From the NCBI RefSeq assembly GCF_017168235.1, contig NZ_JABFAO010000011.1, positions 679,513 to 743,512 of the forward strand: a DNA stretch of 64,000 nt, given 5' to 3'. A program made the position numbers and the translations under genes. Position 1 is the first letter of the stretch; every line of letters starts with the position of its first letter. This document shows, one piece after another, positions 49,051-57,455 of this stretch. Origin of the DNA: Rhodococcus sp. KRD197. GTDB taxonomy: Bacteria > Actinomycetota > Actinomycetes > Mycobacteriales > Mycobacteriaceae. The notes below the pieces were generated by a model, which worked only from the letters and a program-made list of their open reading frames with translations, had not been told where the DNA came from and searched no databases.

Positions 49051-50702
49051 CGGACGGCCTCCAATTCGGTGTCCAGCGACAGCACAGACGTCGCGACCGC
49101 CGTCAATGCCGGCGCAGATGTGAACACGATGGTCGTCTTTCCCTTTCGTGCTGTCGCAATGCGTTCGGCCACGGTTGCCTCCGTCACGGAATCGACTGCG
49201 GTGGTGGGGTCGAGCAGCACGAGCACGTCGGGATCGGTTGCGAGCGCCCGAGCCAGCGCGACTCGCTGTCGTTGCCCGCCGGACAGCAGCCGGCCTGCCT
49301 CGCCGACGCTCGTCTCGAGACCGTCGGGAAGCGCCTCGATCACGTCCTCGCACGCGGCGGCGAGGATTGCACGCGTCACTGCGGTGTCGGACACCTCGCC
49401 CACCGCGATGTTCTCCGCGATGGTCCCCTCGAACAGATCGCTCTCGTGTGGGGCAACGAGCAGTGTCCTCTTGCGTCGGGCTGGGTCGAGGTCGCGTACA
49501 TCGCTGCCGCCGACCGTCGCCACCCCTGGGTCTGCGAGCCCGCGCAGTGCGTCAGCCAGCGACGCTGTTTTCGCGGCATCTGCTTCCACGACGAGAAATT
49601 CGCCCTCCCGGACGAGAACACCGTCGACGATGACCTCGAAACCATCAGGCGTTCGGTCCTTTCCAGCGAGCTCTCGCGACGGCGGCGCCTGCAGGATCGT
49701 CAGCACCCGTTCCGCCGACGCCAATGCCTGTGCCCAGATGGCGCCGAAATTGGCGGCGAACGCCTGCAGCGGGCCCATCACGAACTGGGTGACGGCGACG
49801 ACTGTGATGAGCTGACCGATCGTCATCGCCCCACCGATGGCCATCAGGCCCGCGGCAACGGCAACGCCCGCGATGAACAGCCCGGACACCGTTTCCATCG
49901 CACCGAGGTAGCCGGCTCGTGCGCGGTTCGCGTCCAATGTCTTTCGCAGTGCATGCTCGCTGGCAGTGGTGTATCGGCGACCGGCCTCGGGTTCGGCGCC
50001 GAGCCCCTTGACGATTCGGAAGCCACCGACGAGATCCGCCGCAGTGCCCGAGGCCTCGCCCGCCGCCTGCTGCTCGTGCATGCTTCGCCGACGCAACGGC
50101 GACCCGGCGATATCCATCAACCACAGCATCAGCGGCGCTGCCACTGCAATCGCAAGACCGAGGGGCCACGAGATGTACAGCAGAATCAGGGCCGAGAACA
50201 CGACGGCGGCGAATTCGCCGAGCGGATACACCACGATGGCGACGGACATCGCCAGTTGCCTCGCGTCGGAGGTGGCGATGTTGAGCATCATCCCGGGTTG
50301 ACGCGCGGGCCCGCCCATTCCTTCGGCGTCGAGAATGCGGTCGGTGATCTTGGTCCGCACCTGGTGCTGGATCGACTGCATTCCGAGAAAGCCGATACGC
50401 GAACCGAACCGGAACGTGGTCGACACCAGGGCGTAGACGACTGCGAGGACACCGATCCACAGCACCAGCTGGCCGGTGTCGCCAGGGGCGATCGCGCGGT
50501 CGATCGCGAGGCCCATCACGACGGGCACGAGGGCGGCGCAGAGTTGATGAAGTATCAGCAGAGCGCCGGCTGGGACCGTGTACTTCTTTGCGGCGAACAT
50601 GGTGGTCCAGGTCAGTTCGCGGGCGGTGGTCGACTCCGTGATGGGAATCGCCCTGGTTCGAATGGGCGTTGCGGGGGCTTCGAAAAAGATCGGCAGGCGC
50701 AT
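49047..50702 (-). CDS. ABC transporter half, fused membrane and ATPase domains (subunit A)
   Basis: A 551-residue partner of the preceding entry. The six-helix membrane domain spans about residues 40-300. Its ATPase domain has a canonical signature (LLSGGQRQRVALARA) but a degenerate Walker A (VVEADAAKTAS, with the glycines lost), Walker B ending in LLDPTTA (Glu replaced by Pro) and no H-loop His (FTSAPAL). It can therefore form only one working ATP site with subunit B. It starts two bases after the ornithine monooxygenase stop and is co-transcribed with it. Confidence 0.92.
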   Translation of the reverse strand: MRLPIFFEAPATPIRTRAIPITESTTARELTWTTMFAAKKYTVPAGALLILHQLCAALVPVVMGLAIDRAIAPGDTGQLVLWIGVLAVVYALVSTTFRFGSRIGFLGMQSIQHQVRTKITDRILDAEGMGGPARQPGMMLNIATSDARQLAMSVAIVVYPLGEFAAVVFSALILLYISWPLGLAIAVAAPLMLWLMDIAGSPLRRRSMHEQQAAGEASGTAADLVGGFRIVKGLGAEPEAGRRYTTASEHALRKTLDANRARAGYLGAMETVSGLFIAGVAVAAGLMAIGGAMTIGQLITVVAVTQFVMGPLQAFAANFGAIWAQALASAERVLTILQAPPSRELAGKDRTPDGFEVIVDGVLVREGEFLVVEADAAKTASLADALRGLADPGVATVGGSDVRDLDPARRKRTLLVAPHESDLFEGTIAENIAVGEVSDTAVTRAILAAACEDVIEALPDGLETSVGEAGRLLSGGQRQRVALARALATDPDVLVLLDPTTAVDSVTEATVAERIATARKGKTTIVFTSAPALTAVATSVLSLDTELEAVR

Positions 50703-50704
50703 GA

Positions 50705-52021
50705 TCAGTGGGTCAACACCGCTGTGAGCGGGGGGTTGTCGGCGAGACGGGTGTGCGCGGCGAGTGAGAAGACGAGTTCACCCGAGCGCACCGCAATGTT
50801 CGACAGCAGTGACGAGGTGAGGCCGTGCGAATGCTCGGTGCCGCCCTGCAGGTATATCCCTCCCGACACAGACGGGTCGGTGCGTAGCCGATAGTCCCTC
50901 TCCACCTCGGGTGTCCCGTCGGCGGCGAACCGGCACTCCTCGGCGAGCGAGCCGAGGATTCCGTGGAGATCGAGCGGGCGGAATCCGGTGGCGAACACCA
51001 CTGCATCACAGCGCATTCGAGACTCGCTGGCGGTCGGGCGATGCCGAATGGTCACCTCTACGGCGTCGCCGGACTCGGTGAGCGAGGACAGCCCGGATGC
51101 GCCGTGCACGAACAATCGTCGCCGCCCGGTGACGCGCTCGGTGTACTCGCGCTCGTACAGGTCCTCGATCAGCGGAAGGTCGACAGCGGAGTAGTTGGTG
51201 CTTCGGTGATACGCCATGAGTTCGTCGCGTAATTGTGGTGACGCCGAATAGAAGTCGTCCACCGCCTCCGGATCGAAGACGCGGTTGGCGTAGGGGCTGT
51301 CGTCGGCCGGGCTGTAGCCGTACTTGCTCATCACGCCGTGGACCTCGGCGGAGGGGTAGCGCTGATGCAGGTGCGCCATCACCTCGGCCGCGCTCTGACC
51401 GGCGCCGACGACGACGAAGCGCTCCTGATTCACACTGGGCAGCGCGTCGAGACGATCCAGGACACGGTGATTGTGGAAAACGCGGTCGGTGGCGTCGACA
51501 TCGTCCGGTAGCTTCGGCGTCAGCCCACCGGCAAGAACGATGTTGCGGGCACGCAAGGTTCGTGTACCAGCAGCGGAACGGGTGGAGACCTCGAAGTGGC
51601 GACCGTTCCACGCCACGGCCGTGGCGGAGGTTCCGTAGTGCACATCGGCGCGGACTTTGTCCGCGGCCCACGACAGATAGTCGTGAAACTCGATCCGCGA
51701 GGGAAAGAACGTCTGCAGATTGATGAAGTGCGTGAGGCGGCCTCGTTGTTCGAGGTAGTTCAGGAACGTGAACTCGCTTCGCGTGTTGCGCTGCGTCGCC
51801 AAGTCCTTGAGAAAGGAGATCTGCATGGTGGCACCGGGGAGCAGCATTCCTGTGTGCCACTTGAACTCTGATTGCCGCTCCACGAAGACCGAGGTGAGCC
51901 TCTCGCGCGCAGGAACAACCGCGTTGTGTTCCAGCAGGGCTATCGCAAGGCCCAGGTTGGAGGGTCCGTAGCCGACCCCGAGAATGTCCACTACGTCGGG
52001 CAGATTGCTCTCCACTGGCAC
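50705..52021 (-). CDS. L-ornithine N5-monooxygenase
   Basis: A 438-residue FAD/NADPH-dependent N-hydroxylase (SidA/PvdA/IucD family) that makes N5-hydroxyornithine, the hydroxamate precursor. The FAD fold is GVGYGPSNLGLA, the substrate region includes FKWHTGMLLPGATMQ and SFLKDLATQRN, the NADPH fold is VVGAGQSAAEV, and the ATGF motif is present. The GTG start at 52021 has AAGGA eight bases upstream. Its substrate fits A3 of the NRPS (hydroxyornithine-like code). No formyl- or acetyltransferase for the hydroxylamine is encoded nearby. It heads the unit with the two ABC genes. Confidence 0.95.
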   Translation of the reverse strand: MPVESNLPDVVDILGVGYGPSNLGLAIALLEHNAVVPARERLTSVFVERQSEFKWHTGMLLPGATMQISFLKDLATQRNTRSEFTFLNYLEQRGRLTHFINLQTFFPSRIEFHDYLSWAADKVRADVHYGTSATAVAWNGRHFEVSTRSAAGTRTLRARNIVLAGGLTPKLPDDVDATDRVFHNHRVLDRLDALPSVNQERFVVVGAGQSAAEVMAHLHQRYPSAEVHGVMSKYGYSPADDSPYANRVFDPEAVDDFYSASPQLRDELMAYHRSTNYSAVDLPLIEDLYEREYTERVTGRRRLFVHGASGLSSLTESGDAVEVTIRHRPTASESRMRCDAVVFATGFRPLDLHGILGSLAEECRFAADGTPEVERDYRLRTDPSVSGGIYLQGGTEHSHGLTSSLLSNIAVRSGELVFSLAAHTRLADNPPLTAVLTH

Positions 52022-52044
52022 AGGTTGTCCTTGTCACTCGGGGA

Positions 52045-52063
52045 TAAAGTTACCCTAACCTAT
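52045..52063 (-). promoter_or_regulatory. IdeR-like iron box for the monooxygenase-ABC operon
   Basis: CCTAACCTA matches the right half of the IdeR consensus, with a partial left half (about 14 of 19). It lies 24-42 bases upstream of the monooxygenase GTG, in the 118-base divergent region. A second box follows 10 bases away. Confidence 0.7.
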
Positions 52064-52073
52064 CTTCAATGAA

Positions 52074-52092
52074 TGAGTTTAGGCTAACCATC
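52074..52092 (+). promoter_or_regulatory. IdeR-like iron box for dhbC-dhbA
   Basis: TTTAGGCTAACC matches the IdeR consensus centre (about 13 of 19). It is 48-66 bases upstream of the isochorismate synthase ATG. With the box at 52045 it gives each divergent promoter its own iron-responsive operator. Confidence 0.65.
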
Positions 52093-52139
52093 ACTGAGCG
52101 ACGAGCGCCCACCGACCCACCCCGACGAAACGAGGGACG

Positions 52140-53279
52140 ATGACTCGAACCCAAGCCGCGGCACCCCGTGCCCCTATCGCGACACATCGCAGGGCGGGAT
52201 TCGTGCTGTCACGTCCGCACGGAACCGCGCAGGCACACGGATCGAGAACGACATTCGACACAGCCTCCTCTGCAGCCGCGGCGCTGCGCTCCGGCAACGC
52301 AGCCGCCGTCGTCGGGGCACTCCCGTTCTCACGGGACGCGCCGTGCGCCCTGTTCGAACCCGAACATCTCGACCGAACCGAGAGCACGTGGACTGCACCG
52401 TCCGGCCTCCCACCCCTGCCCGCCTTCACCGTCACGGGGTCGAGTGAGAGCGAGCACATCGATCGGGTCCGAACAGCGGTGAACGTACTGCGTCACGACG
52501 GGTCGCCTTTGCAGAAAGTGGTGCTCGCGCGCAGCCTGACGCTCACCGCGGACACCGACGTCGATCCGAACGCGCTTCTTGCCGCGCTCGTCGAGGGCAA
52601 CCCGTCGGGCAACGGCTACCTCGTCGATCTCGGCGCGGCCGGCGGATCGTGGACGGGGCGAACGCTGGTGGGATCGAGCCCGGAGGTGCTCATTCGCAAG
52701 CAGGGCAACATTGTCACGTGCCATCCGCTCGCCGGATCCGCCCCCAGACATCCCGACCCCCTACAGGACCAGGCCAACGGCGCAGCCCTCACCGAATCGG
52801 TCAAGGACCTCCGCGAACACGCATTCGTCGTCGATGCTCTGCGCGAATCTCTCGCACCGTTCTGCCGGGATCTCGACATACCGACGTCGCCGACGCTGAC
52901 CTGCACTCCGCAACTGTGGCACCTCGGCACTCCCATTCGGGGTGAGGTGCACGGCGCCGACACCAGCGCTCTGGATCTGGCCATCGCACTGCACCCCACC
53001 CCCGCCGTCTGCGGGACCCCCACCGATCTGGCCTATCGAACGATCGAAGAACTCGAGGGCGACCGCGGCTTCTATGCGGGCGCAGTGGGATGGTGTGTCT
53101 CCGACGGGGACGGCGAATGGATGGTCGCCATTCGATGTGCGGAGCTCGCACCAGATCTCAGACGCGTGACGGCCTACGCCGGCGGGGGCATCGTGGCCGA
53201 ATCCGATCCCGCGGACGAGGTGCGCGAGACCGTCACCAAGTTCGGCACCGTCATGAGTGCTCTGGGGGCGCAGCTGTGA
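52140..53279 (+). CDS. dhbC: Isochorismate synthase
   Basis: A 379-residue chorismate-utilising enzyme (EntC/DhbC) converting chorismate to isochorismate, first step to DHB. The C-terminal catalytic domain shows KVVLARSL, CHPLAGSAPR, LHPTPAVCGTP and GFYAGAVGW, all diagnostic. The ATG has a GAGGGACG ribosome-binding site. Its stop overlaps the dehydrogenase GTG. It is divergent from the monooxygenase operon across a double iron box. Confidence 0.95.
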   Translation: MTRTQAAAPRAPIATHRRAGFVLSRPHGTAQAHGSRTTFDTASSAAAALRSGNAAAVVGALPFSRDAPCALFEPEHLDRTESTWTAPSGLPPLPAFTVTGSSESEHIDRVRTAVNVLRHDGSPLQKVVLARSLTLTADTDVDPNALLAALVEGNPSGNGYLVDLGAAGGSWTGRTLVGSSPEVLIRKQGNIVTCHPLAGSAPRHPDPLQDQANGAALTESVKDLREHAFVVDALRESLAPFCRDLDIPTSPTLTCTPQLWHLGTPIRGEVHGADTSALDLAIALHPTPAVCGTPTDLAYRTIEELEGDRGFYAGAVGWCVSDGDGEWMVAIRCAELAPDLRRVTAYAGGGIVAESDPADEVRETVTKFGTVMSALGAQL

Positions 53280-54037
53280 CCACGGTGATAGTCGGCGCAG
53301 GCAACGGCATCGGCCGCGCGGTCGCGGTGCAACTCGCGGCGTCCGGACGGACGGTTGCACTCCTGGACAGAGATTCGGCGGCGCTCGCGGAAACCGCGGC
53401 TCGGATCGAGGGACATGCATTGACGTACACCGTCGATGTGCGCGAGGCCGAGGAGGTCGACGCCGTGATCACCGCAGTCGAAACTCAGGCAGGCCCGGTC
53501 ACCGCGCTGGCCCACGTCGCGGGCATTCTGAACACGGGTTCGGTACTCGACTCCGAAATATCGGAGTGGCGAGAGATGTTCGACGTCAATGTCTTCGGAG
53601 TACTCAATGTGGTTCGATCGGTAGGTCGCGTCATGCGCGAGCGAAGATCCGGGGCCATCGTGGTGGTCGGATCCAACGCGGCCGGAATCCCACGAATGTC
53701 CATGGGCGCCTACGGTTCTTCCAAAGCCGCCTCGACCATGCTGACACGGGTACTGGGTCTGGAACTGGCCGAATACGGCATTCGAGCCAACATCGTCGCA
53801 CCCGGCTCGACCGACACCGACATGCAGCGGTCCCTGTGGGCCGACCCGTCGGACGACCGCTACGCCCAGCCCGTCGTCACCGGCGACTTGGCAACCTACA
53901 AGACCGGGATACCCCTGGGACGCATCGCATCTGCCGAGGACATCGCCGACGCCGTCGAGTTCCTGCTCTCGGACCGCGCCCGCCACATCACCATGCAATC
54001 GCTCTACATCGACGGCGGAGCCACCCTACGAGCCTGA
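53276..54037 (+). CDS. dhbA: 2,3-dihydro-2,3-dihydroxybenzoate dehydrogenase
   Basis: A 253-residue short-chain dehydrogenase (EntA/DhbA) that oxidises the diol to DHB with NAD+. The cofactor loop is GAGNGIGRA, the catalytic Ser is in VVGSNAAG and the YxxxK motif is YGSSK; GSTDTDMQ follows as in EntA. I chose the GTG at 53276, overlapping the dhbC stop (GTGA); a much longer open frame upstream is out of phase with dhbC and spurious. The 3' end overlaps the convergent HIT gene by 12 bases. It is the last siderophore gene on this side. Confidence 0.94.
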   Translation: MTTVIVGAGNGIGRAVAVQLAASGRTVALLDRDSAALAETAARIEGHALTYTVDVREAEEVDAVITAVETQAGPVTALAHVAGILNTGSVLDSEISEWREMFDVNVFGVLNVVRSVGRVMRERRSGAIVVVGSNAAGIPRMSMGAYGSSKAASTMLTRVLGLELAEYGIRANIVAPGSTDTDMQRSLWADPSDDRYAQPVVTGDLATYKTGIPLGRIASAEDIADAVEFLLSDRARHITMQSLYIDGGATLRA

Positions 54038-54460
54038 AACCCCACCGAGTGCCCGCGCGATCTCGGCGGCTTTCGCGTCCAACTCGTCCCGCTGCGGCGA
54101 CGTCGGCCGCGCCCGCAAACCGAAACCGTCACCGACCGTCCGGGGGATGACGTGGAGATGGACGTGGAAGATCTCCTGGCCCGCCACTTCGCCGTCAGCG
54201 AGCATGAAGTTGACTCCCGCGCACCGGGGATCGGATGCCCGTAGTGCCGCCGCCACCTTCTGGCCGACCCGAAACAGGTGCGCACCCACCTCGGGGTCGA
54301 GCTCGGCGAGGCTACGGGCCTGCTGCCTCGGTACCACAAGCACATGCCCGCGGGTGAGCGGCCGAATATCCATGAACGCGACGGCCACATCGTCGGTGTA
54401 CACCATGCTGGCTTCGGCTTTGCCAGCAATGATGTCGGCGAAAATAGTGAAGGGATTCAT
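54026..54460 (-). CDS. HIT family protein
   Basis: A 144-residue histidine-triad nucleotide hydrolase or transferase. The triad is HVHLHVIP near residue 100, and the N-terminus NPFTIFADIIAGKAEA is typical of bacterial HIT/HinT proteins. It probably hydrolyses AMP-linked substrates such as adenosine phosphoramidates. ATG start at 54460. It overlaps dhbA tail to tail and belongs to the backbone rather than the siderophore pathway. Confidence 0.93.
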   Translation of the reverse strand: MNPFTIFADIIAGKAEASMVYTDDVAVAFMDIRPLTRGHVLVVPRQQARSLAELDPEVGAHLFRVGQKVAAALRASDPRCAGVNFMLADGEVAGQEIFHVHLHVIPRTVGDGFGLRARPTSPQRDELDAKAAEIARALGGVSGS

Positions 54461-54517
54461 ATCCGACCAGTCTAGGGCCGTACTGCGTCGCTCGGGCCGC
54501 GCGACTAAGGTCTGGCC

Positions 54518-55318
54518 ATGGGTTCAACTGGAGGCGTTCTCTTCGACATCGACGGTGTGCTGGTAACGGCGTGGAAGCCCGTGCCGGGTGCCGCGGAAAC
54601 GCTGGAGTACCTCGACAGCAAGGACATCGCCCGGGCGTTCCTGACCAACACCACATCCAAGACCCGAGGGCAGATCGCCGAGCTACTGACCGCGGCCGGG
54701 ATGCCCGTGCACGCCGACGAGATCGTCACCGCCGCGAGCCTCACCGCGGACCACCTGCGCGAAACGTACCCAGGCGCCCGAACCGTGCTGATCAACAACG
54801 GTGACATCGCGGGAGACATGCCCGGCATCGAGTTCGTGGAGGAATCCGGCGAGGACCCGGACGTGGTCGTCGTCGGGGGCGCCGGGCCGGAGTTCACCCA
54901 CGAACGGCTCAGCCGGGTCTACGACTGGCTGTGTCGCGGAATCCCGGTCGTGGCCATGCACCGCAGCCTGATGTGGACCACCGGGGCGGGTCTGCGCATC
55001 GATACCGGCATGTACCTCGCCGGGATGGAGAAGGCGTCCGGGCACACCGCGAAGGCCGTCGGCAAGCCTGCGCCGCTGGGTTTCCAGACCGCCGCCGAAC
55101 GTATGGGGCTCGACCCGGAGGACGTGGTGATGGTCGGCGACGACCTGGACAACGATGTGCTCGCAGCCCAGGTCGTCGGTATGACCGGCGTGCTGGTGCG
55201 GACCGGGAAATTCCAACAGGACGTGCTCGATCGGCGCGCGCAGGAGGAGTTCGGCCTGCAGCCCAACTACGTCATCGACTCGGTGGCCGATCTCCCGGGT
55301 GTACTACAGAATCGGTGA
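54518..55318 (+). CDS. HAD-IIA family hydrolase (NagD-like)
   Basis: A 266-residue haloacid-dehalogenase-type phosphatase. Motif I is FDIDGVL (nucleophile Asp and acid/base Asp), motif II FLTNTTSKT, the motif III Lys is in KAVGKPAP, and motif IV is VMVGDDLDND. The class IIA cap lies between motifs II and III. Substrates of this class include nucleotides and sugar phosphates; none can be assigned here. The 3' end overlaps purB by 15 bases, tail to tail. Confidence 0.92.
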   Translation: MGSTGGVLFDIDGVLVTAWKPVPGAAETLEYLDSKDIARAFLTNTTSKTRGQIAELLTAAGMPVHADEIVTAASLTADHLRETYPGARTVLINNGDIAGDMPGIEFVEESGEDPDVVVVGGAGPEFTHERLSRVYDWLCRGIPVVAMHRSLMWTTGAGLRIDTGMYLAGMEKASGHTAKAVGKPAPLGFQTAAERMGLDPEDVVMVGDDLDNDVLAAQVVGMTGVLVRTGKFQQDVLDRRAQEEFGLQPNYVIDSVADLPGVLQNR

Positions 55319-56722
55319 CGGCGAGTAGCTCGCGCCCTTCGGGAAGCGAGCGAGAAGAGTCTCTACATCCCCGATGACAGCGGCTACTTGGGCTTCAGCA
55401 GCACCGACGAACGCCGAGGGGTCGGCGAGAGCTGCGTCGAGGCCGGCGCGGTCGAGCGGGATGCGATCGTCGGCGGCGAGGCGGTCCAGCAGATCCGGAT
55501 CCTGCCCCTGCTCCCGCATTGCCAGCGCGACAGCCACCGCGTTCTCCTTGATCGCCTCGTGCGCGGTTTCGCGGCCGACACCGGCACGCACCGACGCCAT
55601 GAGCACCTTCGTCGTCGCGAGGAACGGCAGGTAACGCTGCAGTTCCTTGTCGATGACGGCGGGGTAGGCACCGAACTCGTCGAGGACGGTGAGGAAGGTC
55701 TCGATCATGCCGTCGATCGCGAAGAATGCATCCGGCAGTGCGACGCGGCGCACCACCGAGCAGAACACGTCGCCCTCGTTCCACTGCGCGCCCGCGAGCT
55801 CGGCGGCCATGGAACCGTAGCCACGCAGGATGACCTGGAGTCCGTTGACGCGCTCGCAGGAGCGGGTGTTCATCTTGTGCGGCATGGCCGAGGAACCGAC
55901 CTGGCCCGGCTGGAACCCCTCGGTCACCAGCTCGTGACCTGCCATCAGACGCACGGTGTGCGCGAAGGAGGACGGCGCCGCGCCCAGCTGCACCAGCGCG
56001 GACACGACCTCGTGATCGAGCGAACGCGGATACACCTGACCGACGCTGGTCAGCACGTGCCGGAAGCCGAGGTGGTCGGCGACGATCCGCTCGAGCGCAG
56101 TGAGCTTGGCGGAGTCACCACCGAACAGATCGAGCATGTCCTGCGCCGTGCCCATCGGACCCTTGATGCCGCGGAGCGGGTAGCGATTGATGAGTTCCTG
56201 CAGGCGGGCGAGGGCGATCAGCAACTCGTCCGCGGCGGAGGCGAACCTCTTGCCGAGCGTGGTGGCCTGCGCGGCGACGTTGTGGCTGCGGCCGGCCATC
56301 ACCAGCGTCGAGTACTCCGCCGCGCGCTCGGCCAACCGAGCAGCGACGGCGACACCGTGGGCGTGCACGTGCTGTAGCGAACGCAGGATCTGCAGTTGCT
56401 CGACATTCTCGGTGAGGTCGCGACTGGTCAGGCCTTTGTGGATGTGCTCGTGGCCGGCGAGGGCATTGAATTCCTCGATGCGTGCCTTGACGTCGTGGCG
56501 GGTGACCCGCTCACGCTCCGCGATGGACGCCAGATCCACCTGGTCGAGGACACGCTCGTAATCGGCGATGGCAGAAGACGGTACGGACACGCCGAGACCG
56601 GCCTGCGCCTTGAGGACGGCGATCCACAGCTGACGCTCGAGGATGATCTTGTGCTCCGGAGACCACAGGTCCACCAGCTGGGGGCTCGCATAACGGGTGG
56701 CCAGGACATTCGGAATAGTCAC
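55304..56722 (-). CDS. purB: Adenylosuccinate lyase
   Basis: A 472-residue fumarase-superfamily lyase acting twice in purine synthesis (SAICAR to AICAR, adenylosuccinate to AMP). The signature GSSAMPHKMN is near residue 285; GRSHNVAAQATTLGKR carries a catalytic His and HKGLTSRDLTEN the substrate-binding region. ATG start at 56722. A TetR gene lies 11 bases upstream on the same strand and may be co-transcribed. It marks the right flank of the siderophore insertion. Confidence 0.96.
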   Translation of the reverse strand: MTIPNVLATRYASPQLVDLWSPEHKIILERQLWIAVLKAQAGLGVSVPSSAIADYERVLDQVDLASIAERERVTRHDVKARIEEFNALAGHEHIHKGLTSRDLTENVEQLQILRSLQHVHAHGVAVAARLAERAAEYSTLVMAGRSHNVAAQATTLGKRFASAADELLIALARLQELINRYPLRGIKGPMGTAQDMLDLFGGDSAKLTALERIVADHLGFRHVLTSVGQVYPRSLDHEVVSALVQLGAAPSSFAHTVRLMAGHELVTEGFQPGQVGSSAMPHKMNTRSCERVNGLQVILRGYGSMAAELAGAQWNEGDVFCSVVRRVALPDAFFAIDGMIETFLTVLDEFGAYPAVIDKELQRYLPFLATTKVLMASVRAGVGRETAHEAIKENAVAVALAMREQGQDPDLLDRLAADDRIPLDRAGLDAALADPSAFVGAAEAQVAAVIGDVETLLARFPKGASYSPSPIL

Positions 56723-56733
56723 GAGAGCCCAGT

Positions 56734-57381
56734 TTACGGTCTCGTTTGCTCCGCGGGCGCGACGACCTCCAACACTTCCATCAGCATGCTTCTCGCCATT
56801 GTTCGCGGTTCGGGTTCGACCTCTCCGAGGGCTCCGACGACGGCTCCGTCGACCACCGCTACCAGCCGTCGTAGCTGCTGTTCCTCGACGATCCGACCGG
56901 ATCTTCGCAGCACGTCGGTCAGCAGATCGTCGATCTGTGCACGCAGGCGCGATTGCACTTCCCGCAGCTGTGGGTGCCGCGCGGAGGCGATGAACCGTTC
57001 GTAGCGGGCGATGAGCCGTTCCCGGCCGTCGTCGACGTCGTCCTCCGGGCCGATCAGTAGATCGACGATCAGGTCGACAGTCGGCTCGACGTCGTGGGCG
57101 AGGTCGCCGAGTTCGTCGATGCGTCCGCGCATGACTTCGAGTTCACGGTTGCCCAGCAGCTCGACAGCGCACGCGATCAGGTCGTCGAGCGACTCGAAGT
57201 AGTAGGTAGTAGAGGCCAGCGGCAACCCTGCCCGCGTTGCGACTGCGCGGTGGCGCACGGCATCGAATCCGCCCTCGACCAGCAGATCTGCTGCCGCGCA
57301 GGCGAGCGCGTGTCGGCGGCGTTCCCCCTTCGGGGTAGCACCCGACACCTTGTGCGGCGTATCGGCGGCACCTGTCGACAT
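56734..57381 (-). CDS. TetR family transcriptional regulator
   Basis: A 215-residue TetR-type regulator. The N-terminal helix-turn-helix is GFDAVRHRAVATRAGLPLASTTYYFES, around residues 38-64 (shown here only to place it). The acidic C-terminal ligand domain is unassigned. I chose the ATG at 57381; an upstream in-frame start at 57465 overlaps the divergent threonine aldolase and gives an atypical N-terminus. It may regulate itself, the divergent gene or purB. Ligand unknown. Confidence 0.9.
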   Translation of the reverse strand: MSTGAADTPHKVSGATPKGERRRHALACAAADLLVEGGFDAVRHRAVATRAGLPLASTTYYFESLDDLIACAVELLGNRELEVMRGRIDELGDLAHDVEPTVDLIVDLLIGPEDDVDDGRERLIARYERFIASARHPQLREVQSRLRAQIDDLLTDVLRRSGRIVEEQQLRRLVAVVDGAVVGALGEVEPEPRTMARSMLMEVLEVVAPAEQTRP

Positions 57382-57455
57382 TCGGACATCGTGCCAGCCC
57401 GCGCGGCTCGGCCTGAGGGAAACGGGCCAACAGAACGTATGCAATCGTGATGGGT

